Numbered from the stretch's first letter, positions 32,971-42,405 are shown. The stretch is 64,000 nucleotides of DNA from RGIG6919 sp045531905 (GCA_045531905.1 JAZSEY010000013.1:62001-126000), one strand, 5' to 3'. The notes: generated from the letters alone by a model not told the origin. A program made the numbers and translations.

Positions 32971-33726
32971 ATGCAGAAAAAAACAATGACATACATTTTG
33001 GTTCTAATTTGGATGGTGATTGCTGTACAGATGGTGGTCAATACTACCTTGGAACCAAAGGATAAAATTGTGGAAGCATTTCATGTGATCAGTTCCATTC
33101 CGGTGGAAAGTAATGTGGAAGTGTACGGGCATTTTGGGGACATGGAGCTGAGTGTGGAAAATAAAGAACAGATGCTAAAAAATATGGCAAAACAATTGGG
33201 TATTACGGAAGGATATGAATTATATTCCCAGGAAGGGGATGCCTACGAAAAGTCGTGCTTGCTGATGGATGGAGTAAATGCGAGAACCGATATGCAGGTG
33301 ATAAGCATGGATACAACAGATGTAGATGGAAATGCAATCACATCCCAGTATATTTACATTACAATTACGCTTTATAATGATGTGGAAAATGTTTTAACCG
33401 GTAGGGATTTGTTAGTTGACATTTTTGAAAGTATTGGTGTGGAAGCACATACTAACATTTATCTGGAAGGAGAACTAGAGGGTCAGTTATCATCATCGAA
33501 AAAAGAATGGCTAGTGCAGGAATTTTTGAAGGCCATGGAAGCAAAAGAGGTTAGCGGTAATCGTGACCAATATCTATATACTATCTACGGTTATACACAA
33601 AACGAGCGACAATGTGTATATCAAAATGGAGAAAAAGTAAATGTCAATATTGCCATTACTTATGACGAAGAAAACGATAAAACTTTAATCCATATGGCAG
33701 TACCTTTTATTAATAAATCCTTGTAA
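32971..33726 (+). CDS. YwmB-like secreted protein, 251 aa
   Basis: N-terminal signal or anchor (about residues 7-25, ILVLIWMVIAVQMVV), then a mixed alpha/beta domain in two similar halves, ending VNVNIAITYDEENDKTLIHMAVPFINKSL-type strands. Secondary pattern, length and place downstream of the atp operon match YwmB of Bacillus, whose fold is a TATA-box-binding-like repeat and whose function is unknown. The ribosome site is GGGGG inside the hairpin. Confidence 0.65.
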   Translation: MQKKTMTYILVLIWMVIAVQMVVNTTLEPKDKIVEAFHVISSIPVESNVEVYGHFGDMELSVENKEQMLKNMAKQLGITEGYELYSQEGDAYEKSCLLMDGVNARTDMQVISMDTTDVDGNAITSQYIYITITLYNDVENVLTGRDLLVDIFESIGVEAHTNIYLEGELEGQLSSSKKEWLVQEFLKAMEAKEVSGNRDQYLYTIYGYTQNERQCVYQNGEKVNVNIAITYDEENDKTLIHMAVPFINKSL

Positions 33727-33781
33727 ACTGACAAATGAAGGAGTAAAATACAGAGACACAAATGAGGAAAGAGGTGTTTAC

Positions 33782-35155
33782 ATGGCGGAAATGACAAAAA
33801 AGAAAAACTATGAAGTAGACATGGTAAATGGTCCGATTTTAAGTAGAATGTTGCTATTTACTCTTCCGCTGATGGTATCCGGTATTTTGCAGTTGTTATT
33901 TAATGCGGCTGACATTATCGTGGTAGGAAAATTTGCGGGAGACAACGCATTGGCTGCTGTAGGCTCCAACACATCTTTAATCAATTTACTCACAAACTTT
34001 TTTATTGGGTTGTCTATTGGTGCCAATGTATTAGCAGCAAGATATTTTGGAGCAAAGCAGGAAAAAGATGTATCCGAAACGGTACATACTGCAATGCTGC
34101 TGAGTGTTATTAGTGGTGTTTTATTGACCGTTATTGGTTGTTTGGGGGCAGAGCAAATTTTAATCTGGATGAAGACACCGGATAATGTATTGCCTTTAGC
34201 CACCACATATCTTCGAATCTATTTTCTTGGTATGACAGCCAGTATGATTTACAATTTCGGTAGTGCTATTTTGCGTGCAATTGGAGATACAAAAAGGCCA
34301 CTATATTATCTGGCGGCCGGCGGTGTAATTAATGTTATTTTGAATCTTATTTTTGTAATTGTTTTCAAAATGAGCGTTGCGGGCGTCGGCCTGGCTACAG
34401 TGATTTCACAATGTATCTCTGCTCTTTTGATAGTAAAATGTATGATGAAGGAGCAGGGGGCAGTCCGCCTGGAAATATCCAAGTTAAAATTGCATGGCAA
34501 AAAGTTTTGGATGATATTGCAGATTGGTCTGCCGGCCAGTTTGCAGGGCATGTTGTTTTCTATATCAAATGTTATCTTCCAATCAGCAGTTAATTCCTTT
34601 GGTGAGGTTGTGGTAGCAGGTAACTCCGCTGCGGCCAATATCGAAGGCTTCGTATATGTAGCAATGAACTCCTTCTATCAGGCGGCAATTTCCTTTACCA
34701 GCCAGAATGTAGGAGCGGGAAAATACGAGAGGATTAATAAGATATTATATTCTGCGCAGTTCTGCGTCGTTGTAGTTGGTCTGGTTCTTGGCAATCTGGC
34801 GACAATATTTGCTGAGCCGTTATTGAGTTTGTATACTGATAGCCCGGCGGTTATGGCTGCAGGGAAGACCCGGTTGGATGTTATTTGTCGATACTATGCA
34901 CTCTGTGGCATGATGGATGTTATGGTAGGTTCACTTCGTGGTCTGGGGTATTCTGTGATGCCAATGCTGGTATCCTTGGTGGGTGCCTGTGGACTGAGAT
35001 TATTATTTATTTTTACGCTATTTCAATTGCCGATGTTCCATTCCATGAGTGCGCTTTATATGATGTACACAGTGACTTGGACAGTGACATTGTTAGCACA
35101 TGTAATATGCTTTATAATTGTAAGAAAACGCATTCGAAAAAAGACAGGAAAATAA
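33782..35155 (+). CDS. MATE-family multidrug/Na+ antiporter, 457 aa
   Basis: Twelve-helix transporter. The N-terminal region with PLMVSGILQLLFNAADIIVVGKFAGDNALAAVG and the mirror second half (LPASLQGMLFSISNVIFQSAVNSFG) are classic MATE features. These proteins export drugs or metabolites with Na+ or H+ entry; an Na+ partner would suit the Na+-type ATP synthase, by inference only. Substrate unknown. GAGGAAAGAGG lies before the ATG. The small 62-aa protein follows. Confidence 0.9.
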   Translation: MAEMTKKKNYEVDMVNGPILSRMLLFTLPLMVSGILQLLFNAADIIVVGKFAGDNALAAVGSNTSLINLLTNFFIGLSIGANVLAARYFGAKQEKDVSETVHTAMLLSVISGVLLTVIGCLGAEQILIWMKTPDNVLPLATTYLRIYFLGMTASMIYNFGSAILRAIGDTKRPLYYLAAGGVINVILNLIFVIVFKMSVAGVGLATVISQCISALLIVKCMMKEQGAVRLEISKLKLHGKKFWMILQIGLPASLQGMLFSISNVIFQSAVNSFGEVVVAGNSAAANIEGFVYVAMNSFYQAAISFTSQNVGAGKYERINKILYSAQFCVVVVGLVLGNLATIFAEPLLSLYTDSPAVMAAGKTRLDVICRYYALCGMMDVMVGSLRGLGYSVMPMLVSLVGACGLRLLFIFTLFQLPMFHSMSALYMMYTVTWTVTLLAHVICFIIVRKRIRKKTGK

Positions 35156-35172
35156 TTATTTGAAAAAAGTTT

Positions 35173-35201
35173 GGGCTCTTGCCATGGTTTGGCAAGGGCC
35201 C
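35173..35201 (+). terminator. GC-rich hairpin after the MATE gene, without clear U-run
   Basis: GGGCTCTTGCCA (35173-35184) pairs with TGGCAAGGGCCC (35190-35201), one T-G pair, followed by ATGTTAAG. On the minus strand a T-tract follows. It could end transcription weakly. Confidence 0.4.
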
Positions 35202-35249
35202 ATGTTAAGTTATATCCATGATAATAAAAATGACATGGAGGTAACGAAT

Positions 35250-35438
35250 ATGGAAATCGTAATTCATTTAGATGTAATTGAATCTTGGGTAGCAGAGGGA
35301 AAGAGAAAATGCAGAAGGTTTGCAAGATTTTTAAATCTGTGTGGTCGGTATGTATTGGCGCTTTTGATTATTTTATTGGTGGCTGTTTCGTTATTGGCAT
35401 TTCTTCGTGAAATAATGGTTTGGTTAATGGTTGCATAG
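35250..35438 (+). CDS. Small single-span membrane protein, 62 aa
   Basis: Starts at the ATG at 35250 with GGAGGT 9 nt before; the longer frame has no site. The N-terminal half is acidic then basic (EGKRKCRRFARF), the C-terminal half is one hydrophobic segment (YVLALLIILLVAVSLLAFL). Family unknown. It stands between the MATE gene and sfsA. Confidence 0.55.
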   Translation: MEIVIHLDVIESWVAEGKRKCRRFARFLNLCGRYVLALLIILLVAVSLLAFLREIMVWLMVA

Positions 35439-35528
35439 GTAATCATTTCTAGTGTTCTATGCTTGACAGTTTTGGAAGTTCACATTAAGATTTTTACTGA
35501 GAGTATTGATGAAAAGAGAATGTGAACG

Positions 35529-36194
35529 ATGCGATATGCGAAGGTGAAAAAAGGAATATTTGAAGACAGGCCTAACCGCTTTATTGCCCATGTTTGGGTT
35601 GATGGTATTTTGGAGACTGTACACGTTAAGAACACCGGACGATGCAAGGAATTATTGATAAAAGGTGTAGAAGTGATTTTGGAGGTTTCTGATAATCCGA
35701 ACCGTAAGACAAAGTATGATTTGGTTTGCGTGTATAAGCAAAACTTAGGCTGGGTCAATATAGATAGTCAGGCTCCCAATAAAGTTGTGGCAGAATGGTT
35801 GCAGACACAGGATTATTCTTTTGTAAAACCGGAATATCGCTATGGAGATTCTCGTATCGACTTTTATATGGAAAAGGATGAAAAAAAGTATCTGATGGAG
35901 GTAAAGGGCTGTACCTTAGAGATAAATGGTATCGGTTATTTCCCAGATGCACCAACGGAGCGTGGTGTAAAGCATTTGCGAGAATTGACAAAGGCAGTAA
36001 ATGCAGGCTTTCATCCGATTGTTGCCTTTGTAATTCAAATGGAAGGAATTACGGAGGTTCGGGCCAATATTGATACGCATCCTGCTTTTAGTGAGGCTTT
36101 GGAAGAGGCAAAACGTACTGGAGTTAAGGTGCTTGGCTTGTGTTCGAGGGTAACGGAAGATATGTTGGAGATTGTTGAAGTAAAAGAACTGTAG
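35529..36194 (+). CDS. sfsA: SfsA family DNA-binding/nuclease-like protein, 221 aa
   Basis: Matches SfsA: the N-terminal OB-like domain (FEDRPNRFIAHVWVDGILETVHVKNTGRC) and the C-terminal nuclease-like domain with RIDFYMEKDEKKYLMEVKGCTLE (PD-(D/E)XK-like D...E-x-K) and FPDAPTERGVKHL. In E. coli it was named for stimulating sugar fermentation; its real activity is unsettled. Length close to the family's 230 aa. It is followed 11 nt later by nth. Confidence 0.93.
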   Translation: MRYAKVKKGIFEDRPNRFIAHVWVDGILETVHVKNTGRCKELLIKGVEVILEVSDNPNRKTKYDLVCVYKQNLGWVNIDSQAPNKVVAEWLQTQDYSFVKPEYRYGDSRIDFYMEKDEKKYLMEVKGCTLEINGIGYFPDAPTERGVKHLRELTKAVNAGFHPIVAFVIQMEGITEVRANIDTHPAFSEALEEAKRTGVKVLGLCSRVTEDMLEIVEVKEL

Positions 36195-36205
36195 AGGATA
36201 GAAGA

Positions 36206-36847
36206 ATGAGATACACAAAAAAACAACGGGCTTTAGATATTATTGAATTGCTAAGAAAAGAATATCCGAATGCGGAGTGTTCATTAGATTATGATGATGC
36301 TTGGAAGTTACTTGTCAGCGTGCGTTTGGCGGCCCAATGCACGGATGCCAGAGTGAATGTTGTAGTGGAAGGTTTGTATGCCAAGTATCCAACAGTGGAA
36401 GCATTGGCGGCAGCAGATGTGGCAGATATTGAAGCGATTGTAAAGCCTTGTGGATTGGGGCGTAGTAAGGCGAGAGATATCAGTGCATGCATGAAAATGT
36501 TGCAGGATAAATACGATGGAAAAGTACCGGATGATTTTGATGCGCTGATGGAACTTCCGGGGGTCGGTAGGAAAAGTGCCAATCTTATTATGGGAGATGT
36601 GTTTGGAAAGCCGGCCATTGTGACAGATACCCATTGTATACGGTTGACCAATCGTATGGGATTGGTAGACGGTATCAAAGAGCCGAAGAAAGTAGAGATG
36701 GCACTTTGGAAGATTATTCCACCGGAAGAAGGCAACGATTTTTGCCACAGATTGGTATATCATGGCAGAGCTGTTTGTACTGCAAGAACAAAACCAGACT
36801 GCGAGAATTGCTGTTTAAAAGATGTGTGCAAAAAGGTTGGGGTGTAA
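36206..36847 (+). CDS. nth: Endonuclease III, 213 aa
   Basis: DNA glycosylase/AP lyase for oxidised pyrimidines. Helix-hairpin-helix LMELPGVGRKSAN with the catalytic Lys and TDTHCIRLTNRMG with the catalytic Asp are intact. The C-terminal Fe-S loop is CTARTKPDCENCCLKDVC: C-x7-C-x2-C-x5-C, one residue longer in the first gap than the canonical C-x6-C. Length is standard. Confidence 0.95.
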   Translation: MRYTKKQRALDIIELLRKEYPNAECSLDYDDAWKLLVSVRLAAQCTDARVNVVVEGLYAKYPTVEALAAADVADIEAIVKPCGLGRSKARDISACMKMLQDKYDGKVPDDFDALMELPGVGRKSANLIMGDVFGKPAIVTDTHCIRLTNRMGLVDGIKEPKKVEMALWKIIPPEEGNDFCHRLVYHGRAVCTARTKPDCENCCLKDVCKKVGV

Positions 36848-36862
36848 AGATAGCATCTAAAC

Positions 36863-36891
36863 TTGAATTCATGTACCAAATCATTTATACT
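36863..36891 (+). promoter_or_regulatory. Sigma-A promoter of the PRTase-like gene
   Basis: TTGAAT (36863-36868), 17-nt spacer, TATACT (36886-36891). Confidence 0.7.
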
Positions 36892-36924
36892 ATGCAGTAG
36901 CAGAGTAATAAAGGAGGATAACCC

Positions 36925-37566
36925 ATGGAAAGGAAAGCAATGAGAGTAGTATCCAGAGAGAGTAGCAAGTTAGAATTGAAGGTAATACCGGGACATTTTG
37001 CAACGAACCATTCCCATATTAATTATTACATTGATATGACTACTATAAAGTGTCGTCAGAGTGCTGCGCAGGAAGCGGCTAAGGCGATTGTGAAGGAATA
37101 TGTAACCACAACACCAATCGATACCATCATTTGTATGGATGGTTGTGAGACAATTGGTGCATATCTTGCAGAGGAATTAACAGATGCAGGTTTCATGTCT
37201 ATGAATGCGCATAAGAGTATTTATGTGGTAACACCAGAGTTTAATTCTGCAGGACAGATGATTTTTAGAGATAATTTACAACCTATGGTTAAGAATAAGC
37301 ATGTGTTATTGCTCTTAGCATCTGCAACAACAGGACGTACTATCGAGAGAAGTTTGGAGTGTATCGCATATTACGGTGGTATTGTAGAAGGAATTTCTGC
37401 GTTGTTCTCAGCAGCAGACCAGGTTGCCGGTAGAGAGATTCATTCCGTATTCCATGTGTCAGATTTGCCATCATACAATACATATGCGCACAATGCATGT
37501 CCATACTGTCAGAATGGACAGCCAATTGAGGCGATTGTTAACAGCTACGGTTATTCAAAGTTATAA
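36925..37566 (+). CDS. Phosphoribosyltransferase-like protein with divergent PRPP loop, 213 aa
   Basis: The fold resembles type I PRTases such as orotate phosphoribosyltransferase: IICMDGCETIGAYLAEEL for the first strand-loop, then HVLLLLASATTGRTIERSLECI in place of the usual 'VLLVDDVxxTG(G/R)T' PRPP motif. The two acidic residues of that motif are Ala and Ser, so it may not use PRPP as other PRTases do. A CPYCQNGQP segment near the C-terminus is unusual. GGAGG lies before the ATG. It sits upstream of a LUD-domain gene; function unknown. Confidence 0.65.
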   Translation: MERKAMRVVSRESSKLELKVIPGHFATNHSHINYYIDMTTIKCRQSAAQEAAKAIVKEYVTTTPIDTIICMDGCETIGAYLAEELTDAGFMSMNAHKSIYVVTPEFNSAGQMIFRDNLQPMVKNKHVLLLLASATTGRTIERSLECIAYYGGIVEGISALFSAADQVAGREIHSVFHVSDLPSYNTYAHNACPYCQNGQPIEAIVNSYGYSKL

Positions 37567-37663
37567 TCAAACATATAGTGTAAAGGATACGCGTGCTATG
37601 ATGAATTGTCGTGGTGCGCGTATCTCGTTCTGTCTGCATGTATAAAAGGAAGGAGATTCAACT

Positions 37664-38296
37664 ATGCCAAAAATGAAAGCGTACGAAAATCAAGCAAACA
37701 CAATTATTAAGAATATGGAAAAAAGAAATTTTAAAGGATATTATGTGGCGACTGCAGCGGAGGCGAAGGAAAAAGTATTGTCTTTGATTGCAGATGGTGC
37801 AACTATTGCCTGGGGTGGTTCCATGACCATGCAGGAGATTGGAATATTTGAAGCGTTAGAAAAAGGGAATTACAATCTAATTGACCGCATGAAAGCAAGT
37901 AGCCCAGAAGAGGCAAGAGAAATATACGCAAAAAGTACCTTGGCGGATGTGTATTTGATGAGTACAAATGCCATTACTTTAGAGGGTGAGTTGATTAATA
38001 TTGATGGTCACGGTAATCGCGTAGCATGTTTGATTACAGGACCAAAGAAGGTCATTATTGTTGCAGGTATGAATAAGGTTTGTTCTGATGTGAAAAGTGG
38101 TTATCAGCGTGTGAAGGATGTGGCATCACCACCAAATACAGTGAGATTGAATAGAAAGACTCCTTGTGCTGTTACTGGTAAATGTGAGGATTGTTATTCG
38201 CCGGATTGCATTTGCGCTCATACTGTGATTTCGAGAAGATGTAAAGAGCCGGATCGTATTCATGTGATATTGGTGGGAGAAGAATTAGGATATTAA
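37664..38296 (+). CDS. LUD-domain (LutC-like) protein, 210 aa
   Basis: The lactate-utilisation (LUD, DUF162) fold is seen in GATIAWGGSMTMQEIGIFEAL, LSTNAIT-like strands (LMSTNAITLEGELINIDGHGNRVA) and PKKVIIVAGMNKVCSD. The C-terminal part holds a cysteine cluster (TPCAVTGKCEDCYSPDCIC) that could bind Fe-S or zinc. It is a stand-alone member with no LutA/B partner here. Ribosome site AAGGAGG. Role uncertain; many clostridial LUD proteins have none assigned. Confidence 0.8.
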   Translation: MPKMKAYENQANTIIKNMEKRNFKGYYVATAAEAKEKVLSLIADGATIAWGGSMTMQEIGIFEALEKGNYNLIDRMKASSPEEAREIYAKSTLADVYLMSTNAITLEGELINIDGHGNRVACLITGPKKVIIVAGMNKVCSDVKSGYQRVKDVASPPNTVRLNRKTPCAVTGKCEDCYSPDCICAHTVISRRCKEPDRIHVILVGEELGY

Positions 38297-38365
38297 AAAT
38301 AGAAACAGCATGTTTCACCATATTGATTCATAAAATTAATCAGACAAACAAAAAGGGGTGTTTTT

Positions 38366-38785
38366 ATGAATCAATCCATGTATACTACCATTTTCTTGGC
38401 ATGTAGTATGGTGTCATTGGTGTTTTTGAGTGCTTGTGGAAAAACAGGTGAAGTGGTAAGGATAAAAGATTTGGAATCGACAATCTGCGATGAAAGTCGC
38501 TTGCCTTCTGAATTGGTGGAAATCATCAACGAAAAGAAAGAACAGCCTTTTCGGCTTACATATATGGCGGGAAACTACATGTATATTGTAGTGGGCTATG
38601 GTGCGCAAAATCGGGATGCATTAAGCGTGGTGCTAGAGGATTTATACTTAGGTGAAAATGCCATTTACATGGATACCAAATTAGTATCTGAGAGCCAGAA
38701 TGTAAAAACAGATGTGTTAACCTATCCATATATTGCAGTGAAATGTGAGAAGTATGATTATCCAGTCATATTTGTCGACCAATAG
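38366..38785 (+). CDS. PrcB-like lipoprotein, 139 aa
   Basis: Signal peptide ending in FLSAC, a lipobox. The mature part resembles the PrcB C-terminal domain (PF14343): YMYIVVGYG...DALSVVLEDLYLGENAIYMDTKLVSES. In spirochetes PrcB is a subunit of a dentilisin-like protease; in Firmicutes the function is unknown. Ribosome site AAGGGG. Monocistronic. Confidence 0.7.
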   Translation: MNQSMYTTIFLACSMVSLVFLSACGKTGEVVRIKDLESTICDESRLPSELVEIINEKKEQPFRLTYMAGNYMYIVVGYGAQNRDALSVVLEDLYLGENAIYMDTKLVSESQNVKTDVLTYPYIAVKCEKYDYPVIFVDQ

Positions 38786-38848
38786 TGAAAAGTACTGTTA
38801 ATTTCTGATAAAAATCGTCAAGTTAGTAGTGCATTTTGTATTTTCCTG

Positions 38849-38857
38849 TGATATAAT
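38849..38857 (+). promoter_or_regulatory. Extended -10 promoter of the DivIVA-like gene
   Basis: TG-A-TATAAT at 38849-38857, 44 nt before the ATG. No good -35. Confidence 0.5.
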
Positions 38858-38901
38858 CTTGAACATGAAAATAAAAGATAAAAGGAAGGCGAAAAGAGAA
38901 A

Positions 38902-39810
38902 ATGGATAATAATCAGGAAGTTTTTAAGAAAGTATCATTTGGTGGTTATGACAAAGAACAGGTTGATATGTATATTGCACAGTTAAAGCAGGAGCATATG
39001 ACAGATATCGCCGGCCTTAAGGAGACGATTACTAAGCTTTCCGATACTGTTCGTAACTTGCAGGCGATGCGAGAGTCGAATACATCTGAATCAAAACAGA
39101 CAGTGGATACATTGAAGAAGTATACAGAGTCATTAAAGCAAGAGATTGCTGAAGTAAGAGCTGAGGCAGAGGCATATAAAGCAAAGGCAGATTCATTAGA
39201 GTCGCAGTCAGAGTCTATTTCCAGAATATTGATAGATTCCAGAGCGAGGGCAGACGAGATGATTACACAGGCAAAGGCTGATAACGATGCGTTGACACAG
39301 CGTACAGAAGAGGCTTGCTTGAATCTTCGCACTCAGACAGAAACAGAATGTGCTGCCATGAGAAAGAAAACACAGGAAGATTGTGACGCAATGTACAGTC
39401 AGGCAGAGATGGATAGACAGAAGACAAAAGACTTCACAGAGAATGAGTGCAGACGTATGTTTGAAAAGGCTAAGGAAGAGCGTGAAGGAATGCTTGCCAA
39501 GGCTAAGAGAGATGCAGAGAATTTACGTGAGAATATGCTGAATGAATGTAGAACAGTGAATACACACGTAACGAACCTGTTGACAGCAATGAATGGAATT
39601 ATGGATACTTGTGAGGATGCAAAAGCGATTGCAGATGATGCTTTTAAGGGATTGGTGAATGCGCCAGCGATTGAGCTTCCAACAGATGATTTGCAGGAAT
39701 CAGAAGTTATTCCACCAATGAAGGAAGCTGCTGTTACAGAAACTTCTGAAGATGCAGAGGTTGAGAGCGTTGAGGAAGAGAACGTTGGAGCGTATGGCAT
39801 CGAAGAGTGA
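38902..39810 (+). CDS. DivIVA-domain protein with long coiled coil, 302 aa
   Basis: Starts with the DivIVA lipid-binding motif VSFGGYDKEQVDMYIAQLKQEH, followed by a long coiled coil (residues 25-215) rich in Lys/Glu/Gln/Ala, with regularly spaced Cys residues (EACLNLR, ETECAAMR, EDCDAMY). The end is acidic. DivIVA-type proteins bind curved membranes at poles and septa and recruit other proteins. Which partner is recruited here is not known. AAGGAAGG lies before the ATG. A hairpin follows. Confidence 0.85.
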   Translation: MDNNQEVFKKVSFGGYDKEQVDMYIAQLKQEHMTDIAGLKETITKLSDTVRNLQAMRESNTSESKQTVDTLKKYTESLKQEIAEVRAEAEAYKAKADSLESQSESISRILIDSRARADEMITQAKADNDALTQRTEEACLNLRTQTETECAAMRKKTQEDCDAMYSQAEMDRQKTKDFTENECRRMFEKAKEEREGMLAKAKRDAENLRENMLNECRTVNTHVTNLLTAMNGIMDTCEDAKAIADDAFKGLVNAPAIELPTDDLQESEVIPPMKEAAVTETSEDAEVESVEEENVGAYGIEE

Positions 39811-39828
39811 ACATAGTATGTTATGAGT

Positions 39829-39857
39829 AATGGAGGCTTTCGTTTGGAGCCTCCATT
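39829..39857 (+). terminator. Hairpin after the DivIVA-like gene
   Basis: AATGGAGGCT (39829-39838) pairs with AGCCTCCATT (39848-39857). The U-run is short (GTTAT), so it may be a weak terminator. Confidence 0.5.
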
Positions 39858-39877
39858 GTTATATGGGAGGGATTGTT

Positions 39878-42373
39878 ATGGGGTCAAAAAGAATTGAGAG
39901 TTACTTGCAGTTTATGGACTATTTGGAATATCCCATGGTGCTTTTTGAGAAGGAGACAGGGGTAGTTGTTAAGTTAAATTACCAGGCACAAACCATATTA
40001 GGAAAAGATGTTACGGAGATTTCCGTAAAGCCGGACAAGCTACATATAGAACAACGTTTTTGGGAACGTCTTTCGAATGCGAAGTCCTTGATTTGGTATC
40101 GTATTTTAATTGGGGTTGGTGCGCAGAATTATTACGTTAGTGGTATTGTAAATGAATTTGAAGAAGAGGGTAAATCCTACTGTGCGTTGATGTTTGAATC
40201 CAGAGGTAAATTACAGCATGGTAGTGTGACTTTGGAACGTGTGATTAATCATGCCGGTATTGTGGCGATTTGTTATTTTGAGGACAGAGGTGAGTGGAAA
40301 CTTCGATATATTTCTCAAAATGTGAACCAGTATGGATACACCAGTGAGCAGTTTTACAGTGGCATGGTGAATATCACCTCGCTCATGAATCCTGAAGATT
40401 ACAGACGGTTACAGCAGGCATTTAGCGAGAAGATGCAATCTGGCGAGACAGATTTTTGTTACTACACCTATTGGATGACAGAGAATCAGACAAGAGTATA
40501 TGTGCGCATGAATGTTCATTTGGAGATGGATGAATTTGGAAAAATGTATGGTGTAGATTTTCTTGTCTATAATATGACAGACGAACAGCGAGAGCGCGAG
40601 GAAAATCAATATCTGCAGTTTGCGATTAACAAGAGTAAAAGTGTGTTGTTGGTAAAACGATATTCGCAGAATAAACGGGCACTTCGCTATATTTCGCCAA
40701 ATGCGGTGAAACTCGGGTTTAACGTAGAAGCATTGAAAAAAGGATATCGCTTATCAGAGGATTATATTCATCCGGAGGATAGAGAAGATGTTTTAGATAC
40801 GGTGTATAAGGCTGTGGGTATGTCGGCGAACGGTCATTCTTTCCAGTATCGTATGGTTGGTGATGATGGAAGAATCCGTTTTGTGAAAAGTGATATTACG
40901 GTTACGCATTTGTCGGATACAGAGTCAGATGTGGAATTTCTGATTACTGATATTACAGAAGAAAAAGAACTGGAACGTACTCTTTTGATGCATCAAAAAG
41001 GTCATGAGCAGGAAATCGACTTTATCATGAAGGGTTATGAAGATGAAGATAAGCGTTATGATGCATTGGATGTTTTGAACGCGGATAATATGGAAGAATT
41101 TGTGGAAGCGTTTGTTACGGTAACGGGATTGTATTCGGTTATTGTTGACAAGGATGGAAAGTTCCTGACAAAACCGTTAGGTCCGATGGATCATTTGGGT
41201 GATTTCTATGATATGTTTGAACGACCATTTTACAAGCAGTTGTATTTGGATTTTAATGAGGCGATTTTAACGAAACGGGAGCCAATTGTCATGGAAATGA
41301 ATGATGGCAATCCAGATAGTCGAATTTCGGGTGCTCCGATCTTGATGGATGACAAGCATGTGGCAACCTGGCTGGTGTGTGCGTATAGTAAGGCTGAACG
41401 GGAACAGTTAATGGCTACCTTCCGAGCACAGTGGAAACTTGCTGAGCATGTAGCAAATTATGCTTACAATGAAGTTGTTGTGGAACAAGAGATTCGCAGA
41501 AGTCGTTTGAATGAGATGCGTCTGGAAAAGCATATTAAGCAACAGGAGATTATCAAAGACTTATTAGCGAATTTGCAACGGGACAAGTCCTTCTCTGAAG
41601 AACAGGTTCTTGAGAGAGTCGGTAGTTTCCTTGATGTAGATAATATTACCTGCTACATTTTGAATGAAGAAACTGGTAAATTTGAGTGGAATCGGGAATG
41701 GAATGTTAGAAGTGTCGATGAGCCTGTCAATAAAGGGGTAGAATGGAGAAATCGTGAGATTGCAGAGTCCACAAAAGCCATGTTGGAAAAGGGACATCTG
41801 GAGTTTTCATTTGAAAAATATCCTGTGGATATGAAGACAGTGCTGATGGGCAAGAAATTTAAGAATATTCTAATGCTTCCGATTTACAGTCAGAATGAAT
41901 ACAAAGGTATGATTTCGTTTGTAAGTGTTAAGAGACCAAAACGCTGGAAAGATGATGATATTATGTTTGCGAAGAGTATTCGTGACATTTTGCAAGAATT
42001 GTTTTTGAAGGATGAAACGGAAGGTGGTTATCGTACAATTAATGAAGCCATGCTTTCTGTTTTGGAACACTTACCACATATTATTTATGTGAAGGATGCT
42101 ATGACGGGCAAGATATATTATTCAAACCAGGCGGCTGATGTGGCATTTGGTATGGATTTGACAGATTATGATGGCAATCAGATTGCAAAGAGTCTGGAGT
42201 ATCAGTTTGGGGAGAATCCGGTTATGCGAAAGGGATTTGTTTATAATAAAAATGTCTCAAATTGGGAATGCTATATCAAGCAGCTTGATAAGATTATGAA
42301 TGTTCAGGAAATTAGTATTCAATGGAAAGATGAAAAAAATGCAAAATTGGTAGTTCTTTCAAATAAAAATTAG
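39878..42373 (+). CDS. Cytoplasmic multi-PAS/GAF sensory protein without recognisable output domain, 831 aa
   Basis: The start at 39878 is chosen for GGGAGGG upstream. The protein reads as a chain of sensor modules: a PAS-like N-terminus (YPMVLFEKETGVVVKLNYQA), a PAS (residues about 125-240, ending in MTDEQREREENQ), another PAS (about 260-370, ITDITEEKELERTL), a PocR-like sensory region (about 395-545), a GAF (about 580-700) and a last PAS (HIIYVKDAMTGKIYYSN). It ends without GGDEF, EAL, kinase or DNA-binding domain. So it may act by binding another protein. It stands upstream of mbl and rod genes. Confidence 0.75.
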   Translation: MGSKRIESYLQFMDYLEYPMVLFEKETGVVVKLNYQAQTILGKDVTEISVKPDKLHIEQRFWERLSNAKSLIWYRILIGVGAQNYYVSGIVNEFEEEGKSYCALMFESRGKLQHGSVTLERVINHAGIVAICYFEDRGEWKLRYISQNVNQYGYTSEQFYSGMVNITSLMNPEDYRRLQQAFSEKMQSGETDFCYYTYWMTENQTRVYVRMNVHLEMDEFGKMYGVDFLVYNMTDEQREREENQYLQFAINKSKSVLLVKRYSQNKRALRYISPNAVKLGFNVEALKKGYRLSEDYIHPEDREDVLDTVYKAVGMSANGHSFQYRMVGDDGRIRFVKSDITVTHLSDTESDVEFLITDITEEKELERTLLMHQKGHEQEIDFIMKGYEDEDKRYDALDVLNADNMEEFVEAFVTVTGLYSVIVDKDGKFLTKPLGPMDHLGDFYDMFERPFYKQLYLDFNEAILTKREPIVMEMNDGNPDSRISGAPILMDDKHVATWLVCAYSKAEREQLMATFRAQWKLAEHVANYAYNEVVVEQEIRRSRLNEMRLEKHIKQQEIIKDLLANLQRDKSFSEEQVLERVGSFLDVDNITCYILNEETGKFEWNREWNVRSVDEPVNKGVEWRNREIAESTKAMLEKGHLEFSFEKYPVDMKTVLMGKKFKNILMLPIYSQNEYKGMISFVSVKRPKRWKDDDIMFAKSIRDILQELFLKDETEGGYRTINEAMLSVLEHLPHIIYVKDAMTGKIYYSNQAADVAFGMDLTDYDGNQIAKSLEYQFGENPVMRKGFVYNKNVSNWECYIKQLDKIMNVQEISIQWKDEKNAKLVVLSNKN

Positions 42374-42377
42374 TGAT

Positions 42378-42405
42378 TAAAGAATATTCAGAAAAGTGAC
42401 GATAT
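42378..42405 (+). promoter_or_regulatory. Sigma-D-like promoter before mbl
   Basis: TAAA (42378-42381), 16-nt spacer, GACGATAT (42398-42405); one mismatch to the Bacillus sigma-D -10 GCCGATAT. Confidence 0.5.

Noticed and set aside
36760..36840. Frameshift in nth near the Fe-S loop because of C-x7-C spacing
   Set aside because: The frame continues correctly through all four cysteines to a normal stop, so one extra residue is the simpler explanation.
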